The notes under the pieces: generated by a model
The model's input: only the letters and a program-made list of their open reading frames with translations
The model's database searches: none
What the model was told of the DNA's origin: nothing
Program-made: the position numbers and the translations under genes
Part shown: positions 7,279-14,536 of the stretch, one piece after another
How the letters are laid out: each line of letters starts with the position of its first letter
Numbering within the stretch: the first letter of the stretch is position 1
Assembly (NCBI GenBank): GCA_007126995.1
Contig: SLAD01000237.1
Span: 1-15,114, forward strand
DNA: 15,114 nucleotides
Reading direction: 5' to 3'
DNA from: Kiritimatiellia bacterium
GTDB lineage: Bacteria; Verrucomicrobiota; Kiritimatiellia; SLAD01

Positions 7279-8470
7279 TCGATAGAATCGGCAGGATAAT
7301 TGAGAGCGCCAACACGAACACGAAGGCACCGACCACGACCACCAGCCCGGACTCGATCACGGTCATGGTGCGCGTGACGCGCCGTTCCCAGACATGCTGA
7401 CTGCGCTGCGCCGCCTGTTCCAGCATCCCGGTCAAATCACCGCTGACCTCACCCGCTCGCACCCAACCGGGCAAGGTGCCGGCCAAGGGCGGGACGCGGG
7501 CCAGCGCATCCGACAGATTTGCGCCCTGCCGCACCGCATCCGCTTCCACGTCAATCAGCGACTCGACCCAAGGACTGCCACTGGCCGCCGCTGCCTGCGT
7601 TAGGGCCTCCAACAGATTCACCCGACTTTGTAACAACATCGCCAGCGTGCGCGTAAAGCGGAGGTTAACCAGCACGGGATAGAACTGCGAAAGGAACGGC
7701 AAACGATGCAGAAAGCGATCAAACGCAACCCGGAACGCAGACGACCGGGCGCGGCGCTGTTTAATCCACAAACTGGCCACGCCGCCCGCCAGTACAAACA
7801 GCGGCAACATCCATGCAACACCTTGCGCACCGCGCATCACGACGCGCGTGATCCACGGCAAATCCAGACCGGTTTCCAGCAGCAGTGATTGGAACGCCGG
7901 CAACATGAACACCAGCAGTCCCGTGCCCACCAGCAGGCTGAGTCCGACGATGATGGCGGGATAAATCAGCGCACTGATTAACCGGTCACGCAGTTGCCGC
8001 TCCTCCTCCAGATAATCGGCCAGCCGGTTCAACACCTCATCCAGTCGCCCCGCCCGCTCACCGGTTTCAATCACGGCGCGCTCAAAGGCGGTGACCCGCG
8101 CGGAACTGTCGGCGACGGCGTCGGCGAACGAGATGCCTTCACTGACCCGGTCGCCAATGCCGGCCACGACGGTTTGATTCCGGCCCATCTCGGGTGCCTC
8201 CATCAGCAGTGACAAGCCGTTCGACAGGGGCAGCCCTGCTGCCAGGATCGAGGCCAACTCGCGATAAAAGGCGGCGCGTATGTCGAGGGTGAAGAGCACA
8301 TCGCGACGACGCCAAACCCAGGCGCGCCCCTCACCGGCCGCCTGAATCGCTTCTGCCAGCACGCCTTGATGGGAAAGTTTCTCGCGCGCATCCTTGCGAT
8401 CAAGCGCCTGTATCAGCCCGCGCGCAACCTGGCCGGCGTGATTATAGCCTTTGTATTCAAACGTTCTCAT
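7259..8470 (-). CDS. gspF: Type II secretion system inner-membrane platform protein GspF
   Basis: This polytopic inner-membrane protein forms the platform that couples the GspE ATPase to pseudopilus assembly (PilC in type IV pili). From the start chosen here it has 403 residues. It begins MRTFEYKGYNHAG, matching the usual family N-terminus. Two T2SSF repeats are visible (about 66-190 and 267-390). Each has a GE-x-[AS]-G-x-L helix (GERAGRLDEVL and GEVSGDLTGML). Three membrane spans lie at roughly 165-192, 217-236 and 372-397. An in-frame GTG at 8491 would add seven residues (MSSGWAS) unlike the family, so the ATG at 8470 is preferred. The gene overlaps the gspE stop by 14 bases and is the last of its operon. 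GspF versus PilC cannot be fully separated by sequence, but the gspD/gspE context favours secretion. Confidence 0.92.
   Translation of the reverse strand: MRTFEYKGYNHAGQVARGLIQALDRKDAREKLSHQGVLAEAIQAAGEGRAWVWRRRDVLFTLDIRAAFYRELASILAAGLPLSNGLSLLMEAPEMGRNQTVVAGIGDRVSEGISFADAVADSSARVTAFERAVIETGERAGRLDEVLNRLADYLEEERQLRDRLISALIYPAIIVGLSLLVGTGLLVFMLPAFQSLLLETGLDLPWITRVVMRGAQGVAWMLPLFVLAGGVASLWIKQRRARSSAFRVAFDRFLHRLPFLSQFYPVLVNLRFTRTLAMLLQSRVNLLEALTQAAAASGSPWVESLIDVEADAVRQGANLSDALARVPPLAGTLPGWVRAGEVSGDLTGMLEQAAQRSQHVWERRVTRTMTVIESGLVVVVGAFVFVLALSIILPILSINQALQ
7268..7293. other. Bulged hairpin at the convergent hisJ-like/gspF junction
   Basis: TGCC(T)GATT at 7268-7276 pairs with AATCGGCA at 7286-7293, giving 8 bp with a one-base bulge and a 9-base loop. 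It covers the stop codon of the phosphatase gene and codons near the gspF end. No T-tract follows on either strand. It could act as a weak bidirectional transcription end, or be chance. Confidence 0.25.
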
Positions 8471-10031
8471 CGACGCCCAGCCCGACGACACGAATCAGTT
8501 CACTGATGCTCGTTTGCCCCGCCAAGACTTTATCCAAACCATCATCCAACAAGGTCGGCATGTTGCGTTCCGCGACCGCATCGCGCAGCGCCTGCATCGA
8601 AGCGCCGGTGCGAATGAGTTCCTGTAGTCCGGCTCCAATCTCAATCAACTCGAACAAGCCGACCCGGCCGCGATAGCCCTCCATGCACGACGGGCAGCCA
8701 GCGGGATTGGCCTGCCAAAGCGGCTGGTCCGCCAAGCGGTTGCGACGGCTACCCAGCGCCACCGCGTGTTCCTCGCTCAGCGTGGCGGGCGCTTTGCAGT
8801 GCGGACACAGTTGGCGCACCAACCGCTGCGCCAGTACGGCGCGGGTCGAGGCAGCAACCAGATACGGTTCAACGCCCATGTCTACGAGCCGCACGGGCGC
8901 CGACAGCGCATCGTTGGTGTGCAGGGTGCTGAATACCAAATGACCGGTTAACGAGGCGCGCACCACGATCTCGGCCGTTTCGGTGTCCCGCGTTTCCCCG
9001 ACCAGAATTACGTCGGGATCCTGTCGCAAAATATGGCGCAGCCCGCGCGCAAAGGTCAGCCCAATCTTCGGGTTAATGCCAATCTGGCCGATGGTCGGTA
9101 ATTGATACTCAATCGGGTCCTCAATGGTAATGACATTCAGTCGTTTGGTGTCCAGTTCCTGTAAAGCCGCGTAAAGCGTGGTCGTCTTACCGCTACCGGT
9201 TGGCCCGGTCACCCAGATCACGCCGAACGGTTCCTGCAACAACGCTTGCAGGCGAGTGCGCATAGCCGGGGCCAACCCCAGCTTTTCCACCGGCAGCAAG
9301 GTCGCATCGCGGTTTAGCAATCGCAGCACGATACGCTCGCCATCGGTGACGGGCACGGTCGAGGTGCGGATATCCATTTCCCGTTCACCCACCCGCACGC
9401 GGGCGGCGCCATCCTGCGGCATGCGCTTCTCTGCGATGTCCAAGTGTGCCATCACCTTGAGTCGCGACACCAACGCCGCCTGCAACTGCTTCGGCGGCGC
9501 CGCGCGGTCATAGAGCACGCCGTCGACGCGAAAACGCATGCGGAGCGAATTTTGGTACGGCTCGATATGGATATCGGACGCGCCACTCTTCATGGCGTCC
9601 AGCAGGATCAAGTTCACCAAGCGGGTCACCGGCGCGTCATCGGCGGATCGCAAGAGATCGTCCGCGCGGGATTCCGGCTGCTGCTCCGCAGTGATGTCCA
9701 ACGTCTGCAGAAAGGCGTCCGTGCCCTCTTCTCCGCTGAAATAGGCGCGCTCAATAGCGCGCAGGATTTCGTCTTTTGGGGCCAGCAGAAGCGTCAATTC
9801 CTCGCCCAGCAAGAGTCCTAGATCGTCCAGATCCTGCGTCTGCAAGGGATCGGCGGCAACCGCACAGAGCCTGCCGTCTCTGCGAATGGGGAGCATGTGG
9901 CGACCACGCGCCCAATCGACCGACAGTCGACTCACCAGTTCGGCGTCCAGCCACTCATCTTCGATGTGCGTCAGCACGGGAATACCGAACTGTGCGCCCA
10001 CCGTAGTCAGCGCATCGCGGTCCGTGCTCAC
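8457..10031 (-). CDS. gspE: Type II secretion ATPase GspE
   Basis: This cytoplasmic hexameric AAA-like ATPase of the GspE/PulE/PilB family powers pseudopilus assembly; it has 524 residues. Layout: an N-terminal MshEN-like domain (about 1-97), then the N2 and ATPase domains. Walker A is GPTGSGKTT (276-284), the Asp box is ITIEDPIEYQ (301-310), Walker B is ILVGE followed by TRDTETAE (342-354), and the His box is STLHTNDA (368-375). A zinc-binding insert with two CxxC pairs (Cys409/412 and Cys446/449) is complete, so the enzyme looks active. The start is GTG and shares the four bases GTGA with the gspD stop. The end overlaps gspF by 14 bases. PilB/MshE is the alternative reading; neighbours gspD and gspF favour type II secretion. 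Confidence 0.95.
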   Translation of the reverse strand: MSTDRDALTTVGAQFGIPVLTHIEDEWLDAELVSRLSVDWARGRHMLPIRRDGRLCAVAADPLQTQDLDDLGLLLGEELTLLLAPKDEILRAIERAYFSGEEGTDAFLQTLDITAEQQPESRADDLLRSADDAPVTRLVNLILLDAMKSGASDIHIEPYQNSLRMRFRVDGVLYDRAAPPKQLQAALVSRLKVMAHLDIAEKRMPQDGAARVRVGEREMDIRTSTVPVTDGERIVLRLLNRDATLLPVEKLGLAPAMRTRLQALLQEPFGVIWVTGPTGSGKTTTLYAALQELDTKRLNVITIEDPIEYQLPTIGQIGINPKIGLTFARGLRHILRQDPDVILVGETRDTETAEIVVRASLTGHLVFSTLHTNDALSAPVRLVDMGVEPYLVAASTRAVLAQRLVRQLCPHCKAPATLSEEHAVALGSRRNRLADQPLWQANPAGCPSCMEGYRGRVGLFELIEIGAGLQELIRTGASMQALRDAVAERNMPTLLDDGLDKVLAGQTSISELIRVVGLGVDENV

Positions 10032-11974
10032 TCCGGCGCATCCTCCGGCAACACCTCGGGAAACGCCAGACTGCCCGCGCCACGCGTGATCCGGGTTTGC
10101 TCCTCCAACGCGTCCCGCATGGAGATGGCCGCATCGAGGTCGGTGACGATGTGCGGCGTAACAAAAATCAGCAAGTTCGTGCGCTGGGTGCGATCGATGT
10201 TGCGGCGGAAAAGTTGTCCGAGTAACGGGATATCGCCCAGCAGGGGAACTTTCGACACGGCGCTGATCACGTCTTCCCGCATCAAACCGCTAATCACGAC
10301 CGTCGCCCGGTCGGGAATCGTGACGGTGGTATCCACTTCGCGTCGCGCGATCGTCGGCGTGAACTGGCGATCCGCAGGTCCGCTATCAATGATGGCCTCG
10401 ATGATGGGGTTGAGCTTCATGCGCACCTCATTATCCGGATTCACGTACGGCGTAACCTTGAGCTGAATCCCGACATCCAGGCGCTCGATGTTTTGGATGA
10501 CGTCACGCGCCGTGCCCGCGCCCCCTTCGATCGTGGAACTGAGGATGGGGATGTTATCCACCACACTGACACTGGCTTCCATATTGTTTTGGGCCCATAG
10601 CGGGATGTTGGAGAGGATTTTGACCTCGCGATCCTCCGCCAAAGCGCGCACCAGAAACGGCACGCGCGGCAACACGCGGCCTTCCGCGTCCGTAAACGTT
10701 CCGCGCGCCACCCCCACGGTTAATCCTTCCGGGAAGACGCCGTCCAACACACTGGTGAGGGTATCATCCTCGCCCGGACGACTTCGTCCGACAATGGTCG
10801 TTGTACCAGCGCGGGGCGCCTCAATGGTGGACCACTCCACACCGACATCGAGGTCCTTGCCCAGCGTGACTTCAGCGATCAGAATCTCGACCATCACCTG
10901 TTGTGGCGGCAGATCCAAGCGTTGCACCAGATCGCGCAACAATTCGAAGTCGCGGGGCGATGCATCGACCAGCAGGGCATTGTTCGCGATGCTCGGTTCA
11001 ACGGAGAGAACGGCCCGCTCCTCACGCTCGGCACCCTGTTGCAACAACGCTTTCAAGCTATCGGCGGCTTCCTCGGCATTAAGGTAACGCAGGAAGATGA
11101 CATTGAGTCGACCATAGCCGGATGGCGTTTCCACATCCAGCAGCGCCACCAAGCGACGCAACTCGGCCAACTGCGTGGGGGCACCGACCAGCAACAGGCT
11201 ATTGGCGTGCGGCACGGGTACCACCTGCGACTCAGCGGCCAGTGCACCCGCCCCCTCGGCGACTTGCTGAAACTGCCGGGACACCCGACGCCCAGCAGAT
11301 TCGGCGCCCAACATAGCCTGGCTCAACTGCCGGGCCAGGTCCTCGGCTGAGGCATGCTTCAGCGACACCACTTCCACGGCGCTTTGTGAACCTTCGCGAT
11401 CCAACTCAGCGATCAAGCGCTCGATCCGGGTCAAGCTATCCGCCGTTTCCGTGATGATGAGGTGATTGGTTGGACCAAAAGCGGCGATCGCGCCGGCGCG
11501 CCCCCCGCGCACCATCGGTTCGAGCATGCGACGCAATTCGATCGCACTGATATAGCGCACCGGGATGATCCGGGTGATCAAGCCCTGCGCCTGATCAATC
11601 GTTTCATCGGCTCCGTACAAGCGCCCGTCCGGCAATTCGCGATCCGGCAACCGCACGACATGATAGAGATCATTGCGTTCGACCACGGAAAACCCTTGCG
11701 ATTGCAGGATGGTCATTAAGAAGGGGAAAACGTCGTCGGTGGGAATTTCGGACGGGGCCACGACCGTTACACGCCCCTGCACCTGATCATCCATGACGAA
11801 ACGGCGTCCGGTCATGTCCCCGACCAAGCGAATGACCAAGCGGATATCGGCTTGGTCAAAACTGAAATCCACGTACCCGTTGCGGGCTGCTTGGGCAACC
11901 GTATCCGGTCCACTGCTGACACTGATGACGATCAGTGCGAGCCACCCGAAAATCCCTAGGCGTGCGAATCGCAT
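10028..11974 (-). CDS. gspD: Type II secretion secretin GspD
   Basis: This is the outer-membrane secretin channel, 648 residues with an N-terminal signal sequence (hydrophobic residues 8-19, cleavage likely near 28). The periplasmic domains follow the GspD order: N0 about 34-108 (VDFSFDQADIRLVIRL), N1 about 133-195, N2 about 200-282 (with a helical Ala/Gln-rich insert near 222-250), N3 about 288-355. The secretin domain spans about 358-612 and includes the family hallmark VPLLGDIPLLGQLFR (576-590). A short tail (about 613-648) follows; I see no pilotin-binding S-domain I can name. The ATG directly abuts the lpxA stop (TAAATG), with GAGGT inside lpxA as a possible ribosome binding site. Gene order D-E-F without gspC is notable; pseudopilin genes must lie elsewhere. 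Confidence 0.95.
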   Translation of the reverse strand: MRFARLGIFGWLALIVISVSSGPDTVAQAARNGYVDFSFDQADIRLVIRLVGDMTGRRFVMDDQVQGRVTVVAPSEIPTDDVFPFLMTILQSQGFSVVERNDLYHVVRLPDRELPDGRLYGADETIDQAQGLITRIIPVRYISAIELRRMLEPMVRGGRAGAIAAFGPTNHLIITETADSLTRIERLIAELDREGSQSAVEVVSLKHASAEDLARQLSQAMLGAESAGRRVSRQFQQVAEGAGALAAESQVVPVPHANSLLLVGAPTQLAELRRLVALLDVETPSGYGRLNVIFLRYLNAEEAADSLKALLQQGAEREERAVLSVEPSIANNALLVDASPRDFELLRDLVQRLDLPPQQVMVEILIAEVTLGKDLDVGVEWSTIEAPRAGTTTIVGRSRPGEDDTLTSVLDGVFPEGLTVGVARGTFTDAEGRVLPRVPFLVRALAEDREVKILSNIPLWAQNNMEASVSVVDNIPILSSTIEGGAGTARDVIQNIERLDVGIQLKVTPYVNPDNEVRMKLNPIIEAIIDSGPADRQFTPTIARREVDTTVTIPDRATVVISGLMREDVISAVSKVPLLGDIPLLGQLFRRNIDRTQRTNLLIFVTPHIVTDLDAAISMRDALEEQTRITRGAGSLAFPEVLPEDAPE

Positions 11975-12748
11975 TTACTTGGTGATACCTCGTTCCGAGG
12001 CTTTGATAAAATCAATCAGATGCGCCACTTCAACAGCGTCCTCCACAGGCTCAGCCGCCAACCGATCCAGCGCCTGTCGGGTTGATAAACCCTCACGATA
12101 CAGCACGCGATGTGCCTGCTTCAGCGCCTTCTGCACCGTACTATCGATGCCTTTCCGTTTCAACCCAACGGCATTGATCGCATGCACCTCCAATGGATTG
12201 CCGGCCGCCATCATGTAGGGGGGGACATCCTGGATTACACGCGAACAGCCGCCAATGATGCTAAGGCAACCGATCCGGACAAACTGATGCACGGCGCTGA
12301 GTCCCCCCAGAATCACTTGATCCTCCAGCTCCACGTGGCCGGCCAGGGTTCCGCAATTGGCGATGATCACCTCATCACCCACGCGACAATCGTGCGCCAC
12401 GTGGGCATACGCCATAATATGGCAACGGTTTCCAACACGGGTGACATCGCCGTCCGCCGTGGCGGCGTTCACCGTCACGTATTCACGAATAGTCGTCTCA
12501 TCGCCGATCTCCACATACGTCATGCCGCCGGCATATTTGAGGTCCTGGGTCTGCTGGCCGATCGAGCAAAAGGGGAACAGCGTGCCGTTTGCTCCAATCG
12601 TGGTATGGCCCTCGATGACCGCGTGGGACATAATGCGCGTACCGGGTCCAATGCGCACGTGGGGTCCGATTACGGCATACGGGCCGACTTCAACATCGGC
12701 CCCAAGCTCGGCCGCAGGATCGACGATGGCCGTAGGGTGAATACCCAT
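11975..12748 (-). CDS. lpxA: UDP-N-acetylglucosamine acyltransferase LpxA
   Basis: First enzyme of lipid A synthesis: it transfers a 3-hydroxyacyl group from ACP to the 3-OH of UDP-GlcNAc. The 257-residue product shows the left-handed beta-helix hexapeptide repeats (about 2-175, e.g. IGPHVRIGPGTRI). The catalytic His is His119 (YAHVAHDC; His125 in E. coli). His116, His138 (AGHVE), His154 (AVHQF) and Arg198 (GLKRKG) match E. coli active-site positions. The E. coli His99 position is Asn94 here (REYVTVNAAT). A helical C-terminal domain follows. The start ATG at 12748 follows the fabZ stop by seven bases, with AAGGA at 12760-12764. A frame extension to 12823 would overlap fabZ by 68 bases and has no family similarity. 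gspD starts immediately after the stop. Confidence 0.95.
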   Translation of the reverse strand: MGIHPTAIVDPAAELGADVEVGPYAVIGPHVRIGPGTRIMSHAVIEGHTTIGANGTLFPFCSIGQQTQDLKYAGGMTYVEIGDETTIREYVTVNAATADGDVTRVGNRCHIMAYAHVAHDCRVGDEVIIANCGTLAGHVELEDQVILGGLSAVHQFVRIGCLSIIGGCSRVIQDVPPYMMAAGNPLEVHAINAVGLKRKGIDSTVQKALKQAHRVLYREGLSTRQALDRLAAEPVEDAVEVAHLIDFIKASERGITK

Positions 12749-12755
12749 GATGGGA

Positions 12756-13178
12756 TTAATCCTTTCGTCCGAACAGCAAGTCCGCCTCACAGGCGACTTC
12801 GCCGTCCACCGTAATCTCGCCATGGCAGCGACACATGCTCATGCGGGACCGCAGCATACTCACCTTGATCAGCAATTGATCGCCCGGTCGCAGCACCTTG
12901 CGGAAGCGTGCATTGTCGACGGCCAAGAAATAGGCCACATCACCCTCGCGCTGCGTCACCTTGTTCAGCAGAATACCTGCCACCTGCGCCATGGCTTCGA
13001 GTTGGTACACACCCGGCATGATGGGATTGTCCGGAAAATGTCCCTGAAAATACGGCTCCGTGGCCGCCAGATTCTTGATCGCCACAATGTGTTCTTTGTC
13101 GTCGCACTCCAACACGCGATCAACCAACAAAATCGGATACCGATGCGGTAAAACCTTCATTATTTCGGTGACATCCAT
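12756..13178 (-). CDS. fabZ: (3R)-hydroxyacyl-ACP dehydratase FabZ
   Basis: This cytoplasmic hot-dog-fold dehydratase converts 3-hydroxyacyl-ACP to trans-2-enoyl-ACP in fatty acid elongation and competes with LpxA for the same hydroxyacyl-ACP pool. At 140 residues it has the normal length. The catalytic pair is visible: His47 in GHFPDNPIMPG and Glu61 in QLEAMAQ. The N-terminal LPHRYPILLVDRV is typical. The start ATG at 13178 is preceded by AGGAG (13187-13191) at eight bases. An in-frame ATG six codons earlier directly follows a TGA, so the protein is not fused to LpxC as it is in some diderm lineages. It is the first gene of the fabZ-lpxA-gspDEF cluster, an arrangement that recalls lpxD-fabZ-lpxA-lpxB clusters but without lpxD or lpxB. 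Confidence 0.95.
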   Translation of the reverse strand: MDVTEIMKVLPHRYPILLVDRVLECDDKEHIVAIKNLAATEPYFQGHFPDNPIMPGVYQLEAMAQVAGILLNKVTQREGDVAYFLAVDNARFRKVLRPGDQLLIKVSMLRSRMSMCRCHGEITVDGEVACEADLLFGRKD

Positions 13179-13186
13179 CGTGCATT

Positions 13187-13191
13187 CTCCT
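13187..13191 (-). promoter_or_regulatory. Shine-Dalgarno site deciding the fabZ start
   Basis: AGGAG on the minus strand lies eight bases before the ATG at 13178, and inside the frame that would start at 13196. This selects the shorter, family-like N-terminus (MDVTEIMK). Confidence 0.65.
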
Positions 13192-13257
13192 CGCATTCAA
13201 CACCATGCTACAGCTCGACGCGCATTCACGCTGCTGGCATGAGTCAGATGATGCATG

Positions 13258-13286
13258 GATTCAACGATTTCGGCAAGAGTTGAATC
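13258..13286. repeat. 8-bp inverted repeat upstream of fabZ
   Basis: GATTCAAC (13258-13265) and GTTGAATC (13279-13286) form a perfect inverted repeat with a 13-base spacer, in the 165-base gap between the ExbD-like gene and fabZ. No T-run follows on either strand, so it is not a standard terminator. It may be a protein-binding operator for the fabZ-lpxA-gspDEF transcript or an RNA hairpin in its leader. A weak TTGCCG-17-CATCAT promoter-like pair overlaps it on the minus strand. Function unknown. Confidence 0.4.
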
Positions 13287-13343
13287 AGGGCGAATGGCGA
13301 GATACAGGATACGCGATTCGGGATACCGCCAAATACGGCGACC

Positions 13344-13982
13344 TTACATTGGGCGGGCGCGCAAACCCGTCACCCCGAAACGAATGGGCTCGTCCCAGGA
13401 CAACAATTCGTACCCGACATCCACCTCGGCCATCCACGCCAGGTGTCGTGCGACCTTAAATACCTCGAAACTATCATCGCGCACGATGAAGGACAGAAAC
13501 TCCTCTTCGGGATCCAGGTTTTCAAGAATACTACCGTACCAGTCCCGCCCCGTTTCGAGGCTCCAATCCCTGAGGGCGTACCCTTCCGTACCCGCCAGTG
13601 GCAAGACACCAAATTGCCCCATCAGGAAGTACGACAGGTCGACCATATAACCGCCGTATTGCAAATCCAAATCCTGCATCAAAATCAACAAGCGATCCAT
13701 ATTGCCCACGGCCTCATCGCTCAGTCGACGCATTGCTGTGTCTACTTCCGCCTGAAGTTCCGTTACGGGAACGCGAAAGAGTTGATTGTTGCGGGCCTCA
13801 ATGTAAATCGGACGCTTGTCGGTATCGTATTCCATCGGAGTCGGAATGAGCACACGGATTTGGGCGGCGTCCAGCCCGGTCAGAATGATAATCAGGACGA
13901 GCACCCCCACCAGACACGTCATGATATCCAGAAAGGAATCGAGGTTTACGCTCGAGCCGCCACTTTTTTGGCCTCGGGCCAT
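13344..13982 (-). CDS. ExbD/MotB-like single-span membrane protein with the channel Asp
   Basis: Not a named protein to me. It has 212 residues: a short basic N-terminus, one transmembrane helix (about 17-36, FLDIMTCLVGVLVLIIIL) and a periplasmic C-terminal part. Asp15 and Asp19 lie at the start of the helix. Asp19 in FLDIMT matches the position of the ion-carrying Asp of ExbD/TolR/MotB, so an ion-coupled stator-like role is inferred. The periplasmic part has PIYIEAR (58-64), a helical region, and FLSFIVR followed 22 residues later by GYELL (162-194). The same pattern, with the same 22-residue spacing, recurs in the gene just upstream, which overlaps this one by one base (TAATG). No OmpA-type peptidoglycan-binding domain is visible. 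The 165 bases after the stop lead to fabZ. Family assignment moderate, function unknown. Confidence 0.72.
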   Translation of the reverse strand: MARGQKSGGSSVNLDSFLDIMTCLVGVLVLIIILTGLDAAQIRVLIPTPMEYDTDKRPIYIEARNNQLFRVPVTELQAEVDTAMRRLSDEAVGNMDRLLILMQDLDLQYGGYMVDLSYFLMGQFGVLPLAGTEGYALRDWSLETGRDWYGSILENLDPEEEFLSFIVRDDSFEVFKVARHLAWMAEVDVGYELLSWDEPIRFGVTGLRARPM

Positions 13983-14506
13983 TACAGCTCCCTCACCGCA
14001 GCCGCGTGGCGCGCTTCATAATCTACCTCCCGCCCCTCCTCGAACAATTCTAAGCCCAAATCGATGTCGCGATCACGCACAGCTTTTGCGATACGTCGGT
14101 AAATCTCCGCAGCCCGAGGCCGGACCAACAGCACCACATATTCGTCATTCCGTGCAGCGCGGACTTCCTCCAAGAAACGTTCGAGTGAATTATTAGGCTG
14201 ATCCAACTCCCGCACCGGCAGGATGAACGATCCCGGATACATAATGATGCGGTCACGATGAACATCTATGTAGCGTGGCTCTTTGTGTTCATTGCCCATC
14301 GGGAAGGGGGCTCCTCCTTCCGACCCGTCCCCACCCGGAACGAATAGCGATGAGGTAACGATGGATGTTACGGTGGTGTTTTCAGGGTTGCTGATGATGA
14401 CCATCGTGTTGCTGATCAACAATACAACCAAGGCCCCGATCGTCATGATCAGGATGGCCATGAAGGAGGACAGGTCCTGCTTCGTTTCTGACTTTTTTTT
14501 CGCCAT
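13982..14506 (-). CDS. ExbD-like single-span membrane protein lacking the channel Asp
   Basis: This 174-residue protein is paralogous to the product of the next gene. It has a Lys-rich cytoplasmic start (MAKKKSETKQ), one membrane helix (about 13-38, SSFMAILIMTIGALVVLL) and a periplasmic part. The helix aligns without gaps with its neighbour's, but the two Asp become Ser13 and Ala17. The linker contains a Gly-rich stretch (58-66). The periplasmic domain repeats the neighbour's pattern: PRYIDVHRD (77-85), then YVVLLVR followed 22 residues after the Arg by GLELF (123-155). A conserved-looking YPGSFILPVREL lies between. It probably forms a hetero-oligomer with the Asp-bearing paralogue; that is inference. 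The coding strand has an A8 run at codons 3-5. It starts 30 bases after the coiled-coil gene and its stop overlaps the next start by one base (TAATG). Confidence 0.7.
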   Translation of the reverse strand: MAKKKSETKQDLSSFMAILIMTIGALVVLLISNTMVIISNPENTTVTSIVTSSLFVPGGDGSEGGAPFPMGNEHKEPRYIDVHRDRIIMYPGSFILPVRELDQPNNSLERFLEEVRAARNDEYVVLLVRPRAAEIYRRIAKAVRDRDIDLGLELFEEGREVDYEARHAAAVREL

Positions 14507-14536
14507 ACCACTAGCCTACTGCCACAGCCCTGTTTT

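Noticed and set aside
8471..8491. GTG start giving GspF seven extra residues
   Set aside because: MSSGWAS does not resemble GspF N-termini, while MRTFEYKGYN from the ATG at 8470 does. The longer form is possible but less likely.
12749..12823. N-terminal extension of LpxA by 25 residues
   Set aside because: It would overlap fabZ by 68 bases, the residues are the out-of-frame reading of fabZ, and a ribosome binding site and family-like N-terminus support the ATG at 12748.
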